7,727 nt of DNA from Anaerolineae bacterium. GTDB taxonomy: Bacteria > Chloroflexota > Anaerolineae > Aggregatilineales > Phototrophicaceae. A program made the position numbers and the translations under genes. The stretch lies in NCBI GenBank assembly GCA_025454675.1, contig JALONZ010000077.1:1-7727 (forward strand), read 5' to 3'. The notes under the pieces are model-generated. The model worked only from the letters and a program-made list of their open reading frames with translations, ran no database searches and had not been told where the DNA came from. Below are positions 5,899-7,727 of this stretch, in pieces; position 1 is the stretch's first letter; every line of letters begins with the position of its first letter.

Positions 5899-7590
5899 AT
5901 GCCACACATCACATTTGACCATTACGTCCGTTATGATGAACTGACTGCCACACTCAAAGCCTTTGCAGATGAGTTTCCGCAATTGGTCAAACTCGAAAGC
6001 ATCGGCAAAAGTTATGAGGGGCGTGATATTTGGCTCGTCACCGTCACCAATACGCAAACAGGCAATGCCGATGATAAACCCGCAATTTGGGCAGATGCCA
6101 ATATCCACGCCACCGAAGTTTCACCGACCACCGCCACCTTATATTTGCTCAATAAATTGACGAGTGAATACGGAAAAAATGCGGATGTCACCCGCGCATT
6201 GGATACGCGCACATTTTATATTTGCCCGCGCGTCAATCCGGATGGGGCAGAATTGGCGCTGGCAGATAAACCACGCTTTTTGCGGTCTAGCACCCGTCCC
6301 TACCCCTACCCCGAAGAAGATTTAGAGGGTTTGGTCAATGAAGATATTGATGGGGATGGGCGCGTATTGGTTATGCGGATAAAAGACCCTAACGGTGGAT
6401 GGAAACAACACCCCGATGAACCGCGCTTGCTCACACGGCGCGACCCCGCCGAAACCGGTGGCACATATTATCGGCTCATCCGTGAGGGGTATATCGAAAA
6501 TTATGATGGTGTGACCATCCGCCCCAAACGCAATATCGAAGGGCTTGACCTGAATCGCAATTTCCCCGCCAATTGGCGACAAGAGGTACAACAATATGGC
6601 GCGGGGGACTATCCCACATCCGAGCCAGAAGTGAAGGCGATTGTAGATTTCATCATCAAGCACAAAAATATCACGGGGGGCATCACCTTCCATACATGGA
6701 GTGGCGTATTGCTCCGTCCCTATGGCACACTATCCGATGATAATTTCCCAGTCGAAGATTTGCGGATTTATAAGCGTGTTGGCGAAAAAGGCACGCAACT
6801 CACAGGCTATCCTGCGGTTTCCGTGTTCCACGACTTCAAGTATCATCCCAAAGAGGTCATTACAGGGGTATTTGATGATTGGCTTTATGACCATCTGGGC
6901 ATTTTTGGCTGGACGGTCGAAATTTGGAGTCCACAACGGCAAGCAGGCATCACTGATTATAAATATATCGAGTGGTATAATGAACACCCACATGAAGATG
7001 ACCTCAAAATGCTCAAATGGAGCGATGAGATATTAGGTGGGAAAGGTTATGTGGATTGGTATCCATTCACCCATCCGCAATTGGGCGAGGTCGAATTGGG
7101 CGGTTGGGATATGATGTATGCGTGGCGCAATCCCCCACCCCATTTACTGGAAAAAGAAATTGCACCATTCAGCGATTGGCTGATATGGCAGGCACTCATC
7201 TCGCCAAAACTCGAATTATATGAGGCAAAAGTCACCAAATTGAGCGAGGGCGTGTATAACATCCGCATGGTTGTGCATAATACGGGTTGGTTGCCGACAC
7301 AAGTCTCATCCAAAGCGGTGGAAAAGAAAGCCGTGCGCGGGGTGATATTTGAAATGAAGATGCCAGTCGGGTTAACCCTCACCAGTGGCAAATTGCGCCA
7401 AGAAGTGGGTCAATTGGCTGGATTTTCCAATACGCCCACCAGCCCCAGCCCATGGACAGTCGGCGCAAATACCGATGACCGTGTGAAATATGAATGGGTT
7501 ATCAGTGGTGCAAGTGCGGGGACAGAACTTGAGATTATTGCGCGTCATGAACGTGCGGGGATTGTGCGCCATACGGTGACATTAGAATAA
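5899..7590 (+). CDS. M14-family zinc carboxypeptidase with insertion loop
   Basis: This is a metallopeptidase of the carboxypeptidase A fold, 563 residues, predicted to remove C-terminal or peptide-linked residues using one zinc. The zinc ligands are His70 and Glu73 (HATE) and His265 (TFHTWSG). Glu341 (GWTVEIWSPQ) is the catalytic base; its distance from His265 (76 residues) matches carboxypeptidase A (74). Asn219-Arg220 in DLNRNFP matches Asn144-Arg145, and Arg129 (FLRSS) is a likely Arg127 equivalent. About 73 residues more than in carboxypeptidase A lie between Arg129 and Asn219, including DIDGDGRV (149-156), which looks like an EF-hand-type calcium loop. Residues from about 430 form a C-terminal domain, probably beta-rich. 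No signal peptide or pro-peptide is visible, so the product looks cytosolic. AAAGGA (5884-5889) lies nine bases before ATG 5899. Substrate unknown. Confidence 0.9.
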   Translation: MPHITFDHYVRYDELTATLKAFADEFPQLVKLESIGKSYEGRDIWLVTVTNTQTGNADDKPAIWADANIHATEVSPTTATLYLLNKLTSEYGKNADVTRALDTRTFYICPRVNPDGAELALADKPRFLRSSTRPYPYPEEDLEGLVNEDIDGDGRVLVMRIKDPNGGWKQHPDEPRLLTRRDPAETGGTYYRLIREGYIENYDGVTIRPKRNIEGLDLNRNFPANWRQEVQQYGAGDYPTSEPEVKAIVDFIIKHKNITGGITFHTWSGVLLRPYGTLSDDNFPVEDLRIYKRVGEKGTQLTGYPAVSVFHDFKYHPKEVITGVFDDWLYDHLGIFGWTVEIWSPQRQAGITDYKYIEWYNEHPHEDDLKMLKWSDEILGGKGYVDWYPFTHPQLGEVELGGWDMMYAWRNPPPHLLEKEIAPFSDWLIWQALISPKLELYEAKVTKLSEGVYNIRMVVHNTGWLPTQVSSKAVEKKAVRGVIFEMKMPVGLTLTSGKLRQEVGQLAGFSNTPTSPSPWTVGANTDDRVKYEWVISGASAGTELEIIARHERAGIVRHTVTLE

Positions 7591-7598
7591 GATATTAG

Positions 7599-7663
7599 CC
7601 CCACCCCCCTAACCCCCTCCCCACTACGTGGCTATGCCTTACCCACATCTTGGAGAGGGGGTT
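7599..7663. repeat. C-rich hairpin repeat, family 3 copy B, inverted
   Basis: AACCCCCTCCCCA (7611-7623) pairs with TGGAGAGGGGGTT (7651-7663) with one C-A mismatch, preceded by CCCCACCCCCCT (7599-7610). Read on the other strand it has the same order as 2468-2506: a CCCCTCTCCA arm, a loop, a TGGGGAGGGG arm, then TAGGGGG and TGGGG, with the mismatch becoming a G-T wobble. The loop is 27 bases here against five there. It begins nine bases after the peptidase stop. The remaining 64 bases of the window hold no feature I can support. Confidence 0.7.
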
Positions 7664-7727
7664 GAAATAATCTCCATGTGGCGACAATATCCTGCAAACG
7701 CATCCAGCCCTGCCAGAGTGTTTTGAC

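Noticed and set aside
6322..6693. Minus-strand frame of 123 codons inside the peptidase gene
   Set aside because: It lies wholly within a well-supported M14 gene covering the insertion and His265 region, and its translation shows no family features. The other opposite-strand and out-of-frame readings within genes are rejected for the same reason.
7632..7727. 3' end of a minus-strand gene entering from the right edge
   Set aside because: Two minus-strand frames are open here for about 28-32 codons, but both run into the C-rich repeat and neither gives a recognisable protein end. Sequence to the right is needed.

Overview
The window is ordinary bacterial chromosome: six protein genes, all on the + strand, covering almost all of it, with short gaps rich in palindromes. 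No rRNA, tRNA, insertion sequence, phage gene or CRISPR array is visible. The style points to Chloroflexota (Anaerolineae-like), at moderate confidence. The signs are moderate GC, a secreted solute-binding protein with an acidic start to the mature chain, and gaps filled with families of C-rich or GCGC palindromes. No rRNA or strict marker gene is present to prove this.

Left part (1-4623): the 3' end of a LivM-type permease, a secreted type-1 periplasmic-binding-fold solute receptor, a LivF-type ATPase, and a phenylacetate-CoA-ligase-like (PaaK-like) adenylate-forming protein. The LivH permease and LivG ATPase needed to complete the transporter are not in view and would be expected upstream. 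Together these look like an uptake-plus-activation module: a HAAT-family importer captures a carboxylate or amino-acid-like solute, and the adenylating enzyme may activate it. The linked ligase makes an aromatic or other organic acid a serious alternative to branched-chain amino acids. A Rho-independent terminator at 4675-4712 closes this block.

Right part (4742-7590): an EamA/DMT-family ten-helix transporter and a cytosolic M14-family zinc carboxypeptidase with an extra loop. They follow in the same direction with palindromic gaps of their own; nothing links them clearly to the transporter module.

No wholly new multi-gene system is evident. The less ordinary signals are: (i) a PaaK-like protein that lacks the usual Ser/Thr/Gly phosphate loop and seems to have Arg in place of the C-terminal catalytic Lys; (ii) three families of intergenic palindromes, each present as two copies here, two of which show compensatory arm changes that keep the stem; (iii) an M14 peptidase with about 73 extra residues carrying a DxDGDG calcium-loop-like motif; and (iv) a possible promoter nested in the terminator ahead of the EamA gene.
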